Part shown: positions 32,518 through 42,595 of the stretch, piece by piece | Layout: the number at the start of each line of letters is the position of its first letter | How positions within the stretch are numbered: position 1 is the first letter of the stretch | Origin: Xiphydria camelus | Taxonomy: Eukaryota; Arthropoda; Insecta; Hymenoptera; Xiphydriidae | Reading direction: 5' to 3' | Assembly (NCBI GenBank): GCA_963678675.1 | Contig: OY783192.1 | Coordinates: 28,087,987-28,151,986, forward strand | Length of the DNA: 64,000 nt | Made by a program: the position numbers and the translations under genes | The notes under the pieces: generated by a model | What the model was told of the DNA's origin: nothing | Databases searched by the model: none | What the model saw: the letters and a program-made list of their open reading frames with translations, nothing else

Positions 32518-33665
32518 GCCATGACGACGCATCTTCCGACGAATTTCAAAATTCCAGACCATCGAGGTAATTATTCAATCAACGTCGTATCTCGACACTT
32601 GCGATACTTTATCTTTTTTTCTTCTCCATCACTCCCTCCGTCACACTTGGTACCTCGTACGCGATAACGCAGGTGCAGCTCATCGCCGAGTAACAATATA
32701 CCGCTGATGTGAATAGTTCAAAGCGCCAAGCACATGAAACGACGCGGCTCCAAGATCCTGAAGGAAGGATGGATGGTGCACTCGACGAATCGCGATCCGA
32801 TGGTAGGTTGACGACGTGGCGCTGATTCGGTTTCGCTTCCCCCATCATTAAGGCGCGCGTGTTTTCAGAGGAAGAGACACTACTGGCGATTGGACACAAA
32901 GGCCATAATTCTGTTCCAAAGCGACAGCAGTTCCAAGTACTTCAAAGAGATTCCGTTGGCTGAAATTCTAGTCGTCGCCGCCGCCAGGGAACAACATTCT
33001 CGTGAGTACATATGTATATCGTTAGAAATTGTCTGTGCGCGTTTAGTCGATGTACAACGCGCGCGTTCTCTCCTTCCAGGCACGATGCATTGTTTCGAAT
33101 TGAGAACGGCCAACGTCGATTACTACGTCGGCGAAGATCCCCTCTACGGAGGTGCTAGTGGTCAGCTTCCACCGCCGGAAAGTGGCGTTGGCGCTCACTT
33201 GGCGAGGACCTGGAAAACGAATATCAGGCAGGCATTGATGCCCGTCACCTCCGGATCGGCAAGTACGTTCAGAGCTCGCGAGTGTGCGCGCGAACGCGTA
33301 CCGACGCTATACCGAAAAACACGCGTCGTTTTCCACAGGTCGGTAGGAGCAGTCGACAACCGAGCCAGAGGAACGCGTAACCGACATGTCACAGCTCTAT
33401 CACATCTTCCCGGACGAAGTTCTTGGCTCGGGTTAATTTGGTATCATCTACGGCGGAGTTCATCGCAAGACCGGCCGCGCGATGGCGATAAAGGTGATCG
33501 ACAAGCTGCGTTTTCCCACCGAGCAAAAGGCCCAGCTCAAGAACGAAGTAGCCATCCTGCAGAATCTCTCCCACAGCGGAGTCGTCAATCTCGAGAGGAT
33601 GTTCGAGACGCCGGAGAGGATATTCGTGGTGATGGAGAAGCTCAAGGGAGACATGCGGGAAATGA
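32518..33665 (+). pseudogene. PKD: Protein kinase D fragment (PH domain and start of kinase domain), broken
   Basis: Serine/threonine kinase of the diacylglycerol-responsive PKD family. Recognisable exons: end of an exon at about 32518-32566, 32673-32802, 32869-33001, 33080-33262 and 33339-33665, all with GT-AG borders and consistent phases. They encode the linker before the PH domain (N-N-I-P-L-M, then K-R-R-G-S-K-I-L-K-E-G-W), the PH domain (Y-W-R-L-D-T-K-A-I and H-C-F-E-L-R-T-A-N-V-D-Y), the RQALMPVT segment, and the kinase N-lobe (M-S-Q-L-Y, glycine loop, A-M-A-I-K, and [14 protein letters not shown]). TGA follows I-P-L-M, TAG lies just inside the last exon, and TAA replaces a residue inside the glycine loop (G-S-G-stop-F-G). 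Homology stops near 33665 just before the 844-bp palindrome; catalytic and activation loops are absent. C1 domains are not visible upstream. A decayed partial duplicate with introns. Confidence 0.93.
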
Positions 33666-33686
33666 ACACGGTGTACGAAAGTAATT

Positions 33687-34530
33687 TCAGGGGAGCTATT
33701 CTCGACGCGTGGGAAATGCTTTTCGTGGACGAGATATTTTTCGTTAACGGATTTAAAGTTTCGTCGATCACTTTCGTTAACGATTCGAAAATTCCTTCCA
33801 AGATAGATCTCGTCAATGAAATTAATTTTCTCACACGAAAAATGTGTTTACATCCCTTAGCGACGTCTTATTTTTAGAATCTCGTTTAATCACTTAGCAA
33901 CGACCCGTCGCATCGGCCCACCGCCCCGGACAAATACCAAACCCATTCGTTGACGAAAACAGCGAGAACGACGAATGACACTTTCGTCAACGAAAAAAGT
34001 AATTTCGTTAACAAAGGAGTTTCGCGCGTATGGGAAAAAATTTCGCGTACAAAATTTCTCAACCAAAACGCAATTGCCCCTGCGGGGCAATTCTCGACAC
34101 GTTAGAAACGATTTCGTGAACGGAATTATTATTTCGTTTGAGAAATTTTGTACACGGAATTTTTTCCCATACGAAACTCCTTCGTTAACGAAATTACTTT
34201 TTTCGTTGACGAAATTGTCATTCGTCGTTCTCGCTGTTTTCGTCAACGAATGTTGTTTGGTATTTGTATGCCGGTGAGTTGCATGACGAGGTGGTGGGCC
34301 GATGCGACGGGTCGTTGCTAAGTGATTAAACGAGATTCTAAAAAGAAGACGTCGCTATAAAGGATGTAAACACATTTTTCGTGTGAGAAAATTAATTTCG
34401 TTGACGAGATCTATCTTGGAAGGGATATTCGAATCGTTAACGAAAGTGATCGACGAAATTTTACGTCCGTTAACGAAAAATATTTCGTCCACGAAAAGCA
34501 TTTCCCACGCGTCGAGAATAGCACCCCTGA
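33687..34530. mobile_element. 844-bp palindromic element with TTCGTTAACGAA motifs
   Basis: Ends TCAGGGG(A/T)GCTATTCTCG and the inverse. The two halves pair from the ends to a centre near 34100. The arms are studded with TTCGTTAACG, TCGTTGACGAAA and similar words. It lies 22 bases past the last kinase D homology. No clear target duplication. A partial arm is found at 1237-1365. Open frames here (33460-33834 minus, 34383-34661 plus) are mirror images produced by the palindrome. Confidence 0.88.
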
Positions 34531-34860
34531 GCATGTTTCGCCAAGCAATCAGCTGTTCTCATGGCGACCACGTAAAACGCGCCATGCGCAGCTTATTGTA
34601 CTTTCGTACACCGGAACTTTCAAAAAATTATTATAAATTAACCGTGCATTTTGTCAAGTAGGTTCTTGCATCAATTTCATAGTAAATTTTCCCCGCTACA
34701 AATTGGTAGCTTCATTTTTTTGATCGAGTAAATCTAGGATGCCCAGGAAAAAGAGTATAAATTTGAATAGATTGCGGAACGCGCTTTCCTCCGTTAGTTG
34801 CACGCGTAATAAAGGAGCGTCGCGTAACGATCAGCTGATCGATTTAAGCCAATTTGAATT
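34531..34860. other. Stretch with no recognised gene
   Basis: No continuation of the kinase D coding sequence was found on the far side of the palindromic element. Nothing else is recognised. Confidence 0.5.
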
Positions 34861-35027
34861 ACATATCGATACCTTACTTTGAAAACCTCGTAAGTGCAAT
34901 TTTTGACAAAAATGCCATTTATAGCTTACTGTGTGTTCAGATTTTAAATCTTAACGCAGTAAGCTATAAATGGCATTTTTGTCCAAAATTGCACTTACGA
35001 GGTTTTCAAAGTAAGGTATCGATATGT
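34861..35027. repeat. Near-perfect 167-bp hairpin
   Basis: Arms of about 71 bases, ACATATCGATACCTTACTTT to GCTTACTG and its inverse, with a spacer of roughly 23 bases. Only a few mismatches, so it is a young MITE or a strong hairpin-RNA candidate. Confidence 0.9.
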
Positions 35028-35515
35028 AGAATAATTTATTACACAAAAACGGTGCATCGTAGACTATAAGTTCCGACTTGAAATTTGTAAAGAATTTCCT
35101 CCTGTACATTGGGATATTTTTATTTATGAAATTGGTTACAGAAAAAATATAGCTTCGCGATTTGTTGGCATGTGATTTTGACAGGTAGTTTTTAATTAAT
35201 TACATTATTTCTCGTCAATTTGAAGATTACCCATTTCTATATGTCATTCAGGAGATTTTTTCCTATCGATTGGTACCGGTTTTATCCTGACACTAATAAA
35301 TTGTTTCGCGAATATCTAATAAGACTATACTATAAAGTGGCTTAGGGCCAAAACTTCGATAGTTTTTAATTAATTATAAATTTTCCCGGGAATTGACGGA
35401 TAATACATTTTGATATGTTAATATTGGGATCTCCAGCTACAATATGTTCATTTAATAAATGGAATAGTAAAAAAAATGTTGTTTTTTAATATAAATATTT
35501 TATTAGAATACATCC
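35028..35515. other. AT-rich stretch, no gene recognised
   Basis: Featureless AT-rich sequence. Confidence 0.5.
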
Positions 35516-35745
35516 CTGTAGTCCATATGATAACTTCACAGCGAAGCCACTGGGTCTACACCATCATCTCACAGTACAAGCACTGTGGAGTCACCCTGTT
35601 ATGCCACAGTGCTTCCACTCGGTGCTCACACTGCGTGACTGCAGCGTGGCTTCACGGTGCACAGACAGATGGACACCCCAGTGCATGCACTCGAATACAC
35701 CGCGTGAAAGCAGTGTGCAGTCACGGTGGCGCCACTTTGCTATCT
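35516..35745. repeat. CACNGTG-rich degenerate array, copy 2
   Basis: Dense CACTGTGG, CACAGTGC, CACTGCGTG, CACGGTG and GTGGCTTCAC words, same texture as 31680-31830. Open frames in it (35476-35772 and the opposite strand) are unsupported. Confidence 0.6.
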
Positions 35746-36070
35746 GGGTATGAAGGACATATATCTTTGTGAATATTCTATTTTTTGTTCTCAGCGTCAT
35801 GCGAGCACGGGAGGAATCAATGGTTTTTCTTCTCCATCAACAAGCCGTGGCAGAAAAATAGGAGATCCAATGGAATTGGATCACAATAATCAAGTAAGTA
35901 CTTTATCATTATTTTTTCTCTATCGATATATTTCCTCTTTCGTACTATCACAAGTTCCAATTTATACACGACCTGTCAAACCTGAAGTGTACACGTACCT
36001 CACTTCTATTTCATCTCTTCTTCGTCTCTGGTGTAACGACGGTCAATTGGGAATCACTGATACCGATTAG

Positions 36071-36229
36071 GGTTCGAGGGTTATTCCTTATTCTTTCTAT
36101 CACAGCATCGATATTTTGCTGCACCTGTATTCTTCTGGGACTTCCCAAAATAATTATAAAAACCCCATATAATTCAGCCCGAGCAAGTACAATCTTATCG
36201 AGCTGTATCTTATCGAGATCTTTCGACAT
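36071..36229 (-). pseudogene. Transposase N-terminal fragment, copy A
   Basis: It reads M-S-K-D then L-D-K-I-Q-L-D-K-I-V-L-A-R-A-E-L-Y-G, through the I-R-N-N-P-R-T block, then hits a junction with unrelated DNA near 36070. The same sequence is longer in the copy at 36752-37054, where a helix-turn-helix follows. A truncated relic. Confidence 0.65.
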
Positions 36230-36751
36230 AATGATTCCGAAACGTTTTTATCGAGAAATATATATTTCTCATATATACGGTAGTGTTCACGGATATTGTA
36301 AAATATTGCAAGAATGTTACAGAAAAGTTACTTGCAAAAACGTACTTCTTGAGGTGTAAATGATGATATTTTATAATTTCCATCTTTACATCCGAGGCGA
36401 AGAAGAGATGAAATAGAAGTGAGGTACATGTACACTTCACGTTTGACAGGTCGGTATATACATTGAAACTTGTGATAGTATAATACGAAAGAGGAGATAT
36501 ATCATTTTTAATAATTCTGTCGTTATTATCTATAGAAAGGTTAACTCAGATTAATATAGTTTCTTAATTTCTATGTAGAGTAAGTTCGGTATATTTTAAA
36601 TAGTGAAATGCTGGATATAATTGTGTTATTTATAATTTGTTACAGAAATAATGCTGCTCAATTCTATCCAGGACTCTAAATCGAATGCGAACCCGAGGGG
36701 ATTTCTTTCGAACGAGGGATGATCAACTTGTTGTTCCAAGAACCAGTTGGA

Positions 36752-37054
36752 TTAGTTCATTCGGCGAGCTGGATCTGCTGCCTGGAGTGCATGGACGTGC
36801 GTCACTTTGAATGGATGAAAATTTTCATCCTTCAATATCCTTCCAACCGTAGACTTGCTGATTCTAACCTCTGTTTCCATAGCCTGAATATTCGTTCGAG
36901 GGCTATTCCTTATTCTTTCTAGCACAGCCTCGATATTTTGCTGCACCTGTATTTTTCTGGGACTTCCTAAAATAATTATAAAAACCCCATATAATTCAGC
37001 CCGAGCAAGTACAATCTTATCGAGCTGTACCTTATCGAGGCGATCTTTCGACAT
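36752..37054 (-). pseudogene. Transposase N-terminal fragment with helix-turn-helix, copy B
   Basis: 100 codons. After the shared start, the E-R-I-R-N-S-P-R-T-N-I-Q-A block leads into I-S-K-S-T-V-G-R-I-L-K-D-E-N-F-H-P-F-K and A-D-P-A-R-R-M-N. This is the helix-turn-helix layout of mariner/IS630-like transposases, ahead of the DDE/D domain. A stop follows at once and no catalytic region is nearby. The exact superfamily is inferred. Confidence 0.7.
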
Positions 37055-37796
37055 AATGATTCTGAAACGTTTTTATCGAGAAATATGTATTTCTAACATA
37101 CGGTAGTATTCACGAATATTGTAAAATATCGCAGGAATGTTACAGAAAAGTTACTTGCAAAAACGTGCTTTGTAGGGTGTAAATGATATTTTATAATATA
37201 ATTTCCATCGTTACACCAGAAGCGAAGAAGATTTGAAATAAAAGTGAGGTACATATACACTTCATGTTTGACAGGTCGGTATATAAATTGGAACTTGTGA
37301 TAGTATAATACGAAAGAGGAAATATGTCGATAAAGAAAAAATAATAAAATAGTTACTCCATTATTGTAATCTAATTCCATTGGATCCCTTATTTTTCTGC
37401 CACGACTTTGATTGTTGATAGTGGATGGATCAACTAATAAATTTGATTTTTCTTCACTATCAACAATCAAAGTCGTGGCAGAAAAATAAGAGATACAATG
37501 GAATTGGATTACAATAATGGAGTAACTACTTTATTATTATTTTTTCTTTTTCGATATATTTCCTCTTTCGTATTATACTATCACAAGTTCCAATTTATAT
37601 ACCGACCTGTCAAACGTGAAGTATACATGTACCTCACTTCTATTTCATCTCTTCTTCGCCTCTGGTATAACGATGGAAATTACAAAAAATATCATCATTT
37701 ACACCTCACAAAGCACGTTTTTGCAAGTAACTTTTCTGTAACATTCCTGCGATATTTTACAATATTCGTGAACACTACCGTATGTTAGAAATATAT

Positions 37797-37985
37797 AAAT
37801 ATTTCTCGATAAAAACGTTTCGGAATCATCACGTCGAAAGATCTCCTTGATAAGGTATAGCGCGATAAGATTGTATTTGTCAGGGCTGAATTATGTAGGG
37901 TTTTTATAATTATTTTTAAGTCCACGTTTGGGAGGATGTTGAAGGATGAAAATTTTCATCCATTTAAAGTGACGCACGTCCATAT
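37797..37985 (+). pseudogene. Transposase N-terminal fragment, copy C (degraded)
   Basis: Inverted third copy. The start codon is changed, an in-frame stop lies in the L-D-K-V region, and the middle is deleted, joining F-I-I-I-F-K to the R-M-L-K-D-E-N-F-H-P-F-K-V-T-H-V-H helix. Clearly dead. Confidence 0.65.
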
Positions 37986-38010
37986 ATTACAAATTTTAGT
38001 CTAGCAAGTT

Positions 38011-38399
38011 TCTCCTTAAAGAGTTCAGGCCCCATCGGTGTATAATAGGTGAGAGTGATTAATATTTTTTCATGTAAATTATTGTTTTTGAAATATATTT
38101 ACGAAGTAAAAACCTTTCAAAGTAATGACTGCGATACATCATTTTGTAATGTTTTTTGTCAGATGCCGTAACTCGAAGGAGCAGCAAGGAAGCCCCTTCT
38201 TCAGAGAAGGCAGCCATCGAGGCCATTGGATCGGCTTTGGCTTACGCAAGGGACTGGGACGGAGGACGACGAGAAGGCAGGGAAGTCTAACGCGGAGCGT
38301 GGCATCCGTGAAGCCGAGGTGGCAACGCCGGGGGCGAGGATACGACAGACGACGGCGCGAGAACGAGTAGCTGCAGCGAGTAGTTTTTAGTCTCTTAAA
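38011..38399. other. Stretch with no recognised gene
   Basis: A GC-rich patch at 38190-38370 lets frames stay open on both strands (38125-38370 plus, 38139-38423 minus). Neither shows a domain. Confidence 0.4.
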
Positions 38400-38602
38400 G
38401 CGCGTTGCCACGAGTCGACTCAAGTCGAACGACTTGATAGTTCGACCGTAGTCGACTTAAAATTTCTTTGTTATTAGTCGAATCGAACGAAGTAGCTCGT
38501 CTTGCGACTTCATGCGATTCGACTAATAACAAAGAAATTTTAAGTCGACTACGGTCGAACTACCAAATCGTTCGACTTGAGTCGACTCGTGGCAAAACGC
38601 GC
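38400..38602. mobile_element. 203-bp hairpin MITE
   Basis: Arms of about 85 bases begin GCGCGTTGCCACGAGTCGAC, contain GTCGACTTAAAATTTCTTTG and end inverted with ACTCGTGGCAAAACGCGC. The spacer is about 30 bases. No coding. Confidence 0.88.
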
Positions 38603-38664
38603 CATTTTTAACTTGCCCGGTCTGCTCACGACTTCGACCTTGTTTTTTTTGCATAGTGTATATA

Positions 38665-39364
38665 CAGGGTGTTACTTAATGATAGGCCGTAATTGCAAGG
38701 GCACATTACTGAATCAATTTCCAGTAGAAAAGTTCATATTAACATGTGTCCTAAAATGTCTGGTTTTCAAGATACAGGACGTCAGTTTTTAAAAAAATCG
38801 ATACTTTAATAATATCTCAACAATCCTCGTGCCGATTTTGTTGACATTTGGCACTGTTGTTTATTGTAATAAGACGCTAAGTTACCACTAACTAGAAGAT
38901 AATTATGAGTTCCAGTGGCGTCCCGGGGGACAATCTCACGAATAATATTGACAAAAAAAGTGTACACCACTGACTTTTTTAAAAATTTTATATTTTTTTC
39001 AGATTAAGCAGCTAAAAATACAACTTTTTTGTCTCTTCAAATTATTTCGTACCTCACTTCGTTTTTGAGGAAAAAAGATATTATTCGTGAGACTGTCCCC
39101 CGGGACGCCACTGGAACTCATAATTATCTTCTACTTAGTGTTAACTTAGCATCTTATTATAATAAACAACAGTGCCAAATGTCAACAAAATCGGCACAAG
39201 GATCTTTGAGATATTATTTAAAAAAACCGTTTTTTTTTAAATTTTGACGTCCTGTATCTTGAAAATCAGACATTTTAGGACACATGTTAATATGAACTTT
39301 TCTACTGGAAATAGATTCAGTAATGTGCCCTTGCAATTACGGCCTATCATTAAGTAACACCCTG
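38665..39364. mobile_element. Fully palindromic mariner-like MITE, 700 bp
   Basis: Ends CAGGGTGTTACTTAATGATA and the inverse, TA duplications at 38663-38664 and 39365-39366. Pairing runs almost to the centre, including the inner GAGTTCCAGTGGCGTCCC segment. It has no transposase. The common CAGGGTG start places it with the elements at 8479, 30331 and 63104. Confidence 0.92.
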
Positions 39365-39717
39365 TATATTTAAATAAATATAGTGTATGTAGTGTAGTGT
39401 ATATAGTGTATGATAGAGCCCTAAAAACTGAAGAATACGTTTATATTATTATTATTTCTTACTGTATGGCCTTGGCCTTTTACATTATTAATCGCACCCT
39501 AATCCCCCTTGCATATAAATCTATAAAATATGAAAATAGAAAATTCTTAAATTGTACTTATGAAAAACTAAGGAAACCCGCGCGTATGATTTGTATCAAT
39601 CATTGTTCCGCTTGTTACTTTTGTACATTTTATGAGAAAATATAAAATCGTATTAATTATTATTAATCTTATTATTCATTATTCATCTTATTATTCATTA
39701 AAAGTAACATTTCAGGT
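39365..39717. other. AT-rich stretch, no gene recognised
   Basis: Contains ATTATTCATT-type simple sequence at 39655-39705. Confidence 0.5.
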
Positions 39718-39896
39718 TGATTGGGCATAAATAGGGTTGCCCAATTGGGGCCCAATTGGGCATAGGTTGGGCGGAGCGTTACAAGCCCAACGAAAGCCCA
39801 ATTGGGCACTGATTGGGCTGCCCAATTGGCGCCCAACTAGTAATTGGGCAGCCCAATTGGGCCCCAATTGGGGCCCAATGAACATTTCCACACGGG
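39718..39896 (-). mobile_element. Element end with TTGGGCCCAA array and CCACACGGG terminus
   Basis: Dense GCCCAATTGGG, GGGGCCCAATTGGG and GCGCCCAACT words, ending ATTTCCACACGGG. It is the inverse of the element end at 29828-29912. Mirror open frames on both strands are by-products of the palindromic words. Confidence 0.7.
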
Positions 39897-40256
39897 TAGG
39901 TGGAAAAATCACTCTTATACGTGTGAATTTAGCTCGTTATGAGATATTGTACAACCACTTTGTAATATAATTCAATTTGCAAAATTATTAATAAAATTAA
40001 CTCCTTTCACTATCAATACTTTCAAAATGAATTATTTATTTCTCATATATGACCACATTCAGCGCACTGTTTTCATAACATGAAATATTATTATACTTAT
40101 AGAAGGAAATGTACTTATGTTTATAGGTATCGCATTAATAACCGTCCATAAAACATTCCTATATTTTTTATCACCTCTTTTTTACATAAATAATATTCTC
40201 CATATCCGACACTCAAGCTCTTTATTACAATAGTCTTAGAATCATTTCTTCTAAGC
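39897..40256. other. AT-rich stretch, no gene recognised
   Basis: The last part (40195-40256) already matches the unit preceding the motif array of 16148 (GACACTCAAG, TCTTAGAATCA). Confidence 0.5.
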
Positions 40257-40260
40257 ATAT

Positions 40261-40337
40261 CGCTGCCTCAGAATTATAAGGTTCTATGTTACATGGAACT
40301 TCTATAGAACATAGAACCTTATAATTCTGAGGCAGCG
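40261..40337. mobile_element. 77-bp perfect hairpin with ATAT duplication
   Basis: CGCTGCCTCAGAATTATAAG and its exact inverse form the arms, around a short loop. ATAT lies on both sides (40257-40260 and 40338-40341). The related sequences at about 16137 and 16287 read AAGCATATGTCAAA without the hairpin. Confidence 0.9.
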
Positions 40338-40341
40338 ATAT

Positions 40342-40985
40342 GTCAAACGACTTGCGAGAGAAAATGGCGGCAATTCCTAGAATTTTTCTGTCAGCTCTTT
40401 CTTCAATACATTATGTAAATATAATTAATATGATAGCCATGTCCAACACTCAAGTCTTTTGTTATATACACAGTACTCCCTCCATAATTCAGTACGATGG
40501 GGCTTTGAATTCTAAGAAAAATGAATTATGGAATACTCCCACTCTGTCCGTTAGAGAGGTACATACCTGCGCGCAACCAAAAAATAGACGCATAAACTAA
40601 GCCCGTATTCCCCTTTGGCGCATACCTGCGCGCAACGTACGTCATAACAAGAGTGGAGGAATGCTTCCCCTCTTGTGCTTCACTTGCTCATTCGCGCCAC
40701 TCATGCTAACATTTTTTTCGGGCTAGTGACGATGTACGTTTCCATACTTCCAATAAGCATGTGTGGGAAAATCGGTCAAAATCTCGATTTTTTCTTACAA
40801 GATTACGCCCTTATTTCAACCCTTTAGCCACCTGCAATACTGATGCCTTTGGTTTTCCGAAGCCAGGTTCTTTTAATTAATCATTTAATGAACAAGGCAT
40901 ACGTTAAAAAATGGGCAACAGACACCTTTTTATTTCTGTTAAGAAAAATCGAATTTTCCATATGTTATCCACTATCTGACGGTCT
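40342..40985 (+). repeat. Partial copy of the GCATGYGTGGGAAAAT array element
   Basis: Motif units at about 40347, 40756 and 40896. The last two have the 140-base spacing seen at 16148-16875, with the same intervening sequence (CTCGATTTTTTCTTACAAG, AGCCAGGTTC). The unit between 40450 and 40690 is replaced by unrelated sequence containing CTCCATAATTC pairs. Confidence 0.7.
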
Positions 40986-41414
40986 ATAATTAGTTTTAGC
41001 TTTATCATTAAGAGTAGCGAATACGCGGATAGTGGTGCTAGGACGGCTGCTTAATGCTCATTTACATTTGTCACTTTTGATGATTATCTTGGAGAAATCA
41101 TCCAAAGTGATAAGTGTAAATTACCTTCCATTTTGGTTTCATCCAAAGTATACACTAAAGATAAAGGATGAAATATATTGACCCCAGACCAACTTTTGAT
41201 GAAAGAGTCGGTCCTCGAACCGATGATTCATCGTCGAAAAATGTAAATCGCTACTGTTCACTTCACAACCGTCAGTCGAATCTCTATCGTCGTTTTTTGT
41301 GTTTGCTTTGGTTGTGTTCCGACAAACGATAGTCAAAATTCTGAATATTGATTCTTACCGCTCAGTGTTATCGCAATCGAAATACCTTCCTAATCTAGGG
41401 GTCAATTTAGCTAT
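40986..41414. other. Stretch with a small inverted repeat, no gene
   Basis: CATTTACATTTGTCACTTT at 41059-41077 pairs imperfectly with AAAGTGATAAGTGTAAATTA at 41104-41123. Confidence 0.45.
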
Positions 41415-41605
41415 CAAGCGGGTGATATACCTATTTCGGCAAATGTAGGCCGCTAATGAGCTCGCAGCCCTGCACCTTTCCCGGAAACGCTAACTGTCGG
41501 ACGGATCGGAATAAGCCACTCCCCGCAGTGGCCACTCCAATAAATACCACTATATGTGTAATAGTAAGTCAGCTTTGTAAAGGGGAGAACTGACGGATTC
41601 AATAG
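41415..41605 (-). repeat. Dispersed repeat copy 3
   Basis: Read on minus it contains TCTATTGAATCCGTCAGTTC, CCCCTTTACAAAGCTGACTT, GGCTTATTCCGATCCGTC and TTTCCGGGAAAGGTGCAG, in the same order as copies 1 and 2. Confidence 0.75.
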
Positions 41606-42595
41606 ATGACCGTTGGGTAAACCTCATACCTGGCTTATCAGGTATAGAGGGTCGCTTCACCTCTCGCGTAGTGTGACCCCTCTTTATGGCCAAGGACGAG
41701 CAACGGTACCCTTGCCCGCTAAATCCGGGACGCGGAAAATACCCAACGTCATCCCTTGTTCTAATGTCAGTCTCTCCTAGCCAATCAGGGCTCATCGCGT
41801 TATCTGTTCTGCCCATTCTCTTAACAGCGTTGACGAAACTCCCAGATTTTCTCTCCTTGAAACCGATGGTTCCACCCATCAACGTCTTTCAGCACGTTCA
41901 GTTGTCGATATAATTGAGTTTAGTTCATGTATCAGTCCACGTGAAAGTCAATGCCTCCGCTTATAATCTTTACATTCCTTCTTGAACGAGACATCCTGCC
42001 ACCTGGTACCACTCCTAGTTGTTCTTTTACTTTTCACAGATACGAAATAAGAACAGTGACAGTGCGCGGGAGGTGAAACCAGCAAACTGGATGAAAATAT
42101 GTAAACGAGGATGATTACCCAGGATGCTTTCAGTCTGAGTGATTCACTTTGATGTACCTACATCAACAGTAATGCAGTGTAAATCCTGCTTTAGCACGCG
42201 CTCGGTTAGCGGACTGGCGCGCAGGAGCAGGGGGGTTGCGTTGCTACCTGACCCGCGCGAACCGCCGCACCAATCGGGGCCCGTCTCGGGCCAGCCCCCC
42301 ACCCGACCTCTATCCGCCAATCAGGGGATAGCTTAGCGGTTAAGGTTTAGGATTTAAGGAGTCCTGATCTCGGGGACAGGCAGTCTTTCTCAAGATTCAG
42401 ACTCTTGCATTAGTTCTCTCGCATTAGTTCCCTCGCATTACAGCATTGAGTTCACCAGAGGCTCTACACCTGGACTAGTTCTTCGCCCCTCTCCCTCCCG
42501 GCGCACGACATTTTGACGTCCAACGTGGGGCAACTCTTCAGAAGGATAACGAAAAGTCGAGTAGCAGTAGCGGCTCACTAACCAGACGAACCGAG
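41606..42595. other. Stretch upstream of the FKBP6-type gene
   Basis: A 110-codon minus frame (41550-41882) has no recognisable domain. TAGCTTAGCGGTTAAGG at 42329-42345 resembles a pol III A box, but I found no matching B box. The last 100 bases could be the 5' untranslated region of the gene starting at 42596. Confidence 0.4.

Larger units (their letters stand above)
35790..38010. mobile_element. Cluster of nested transposon fragments, three copies
   Basis: The same block recurs three times (35815-36480, 36890-37330, and inverted 37449-37960). It contains a short coding-like exon (S-R-G-R-K-I then D-P-M-E-L-D), an AT-rich middle, and an N-terminal transposase fragment that begins M-S-K-D. 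Copies 2 and 3 meet head to head near 37440, forming a palindrome of about 700 bases (37086-37800). Confidence 0.75.

Noticed and set aside
37093..37788. Two 96-125-codon frames that look homologous to each other
   Set aside because: They are the two arms of a head-to-head palindrome; the AT-rich middle has no coding signature apart from the short S-R-G-R-K-I exon.
42329..42400. tRNA or tRNA-derived SINE suggested by an A-box-like TAGCTTAGCGGTTAAGG
   Set aside because: No B box or cloverleaf could be drawn, and no repeat boundary was seen.
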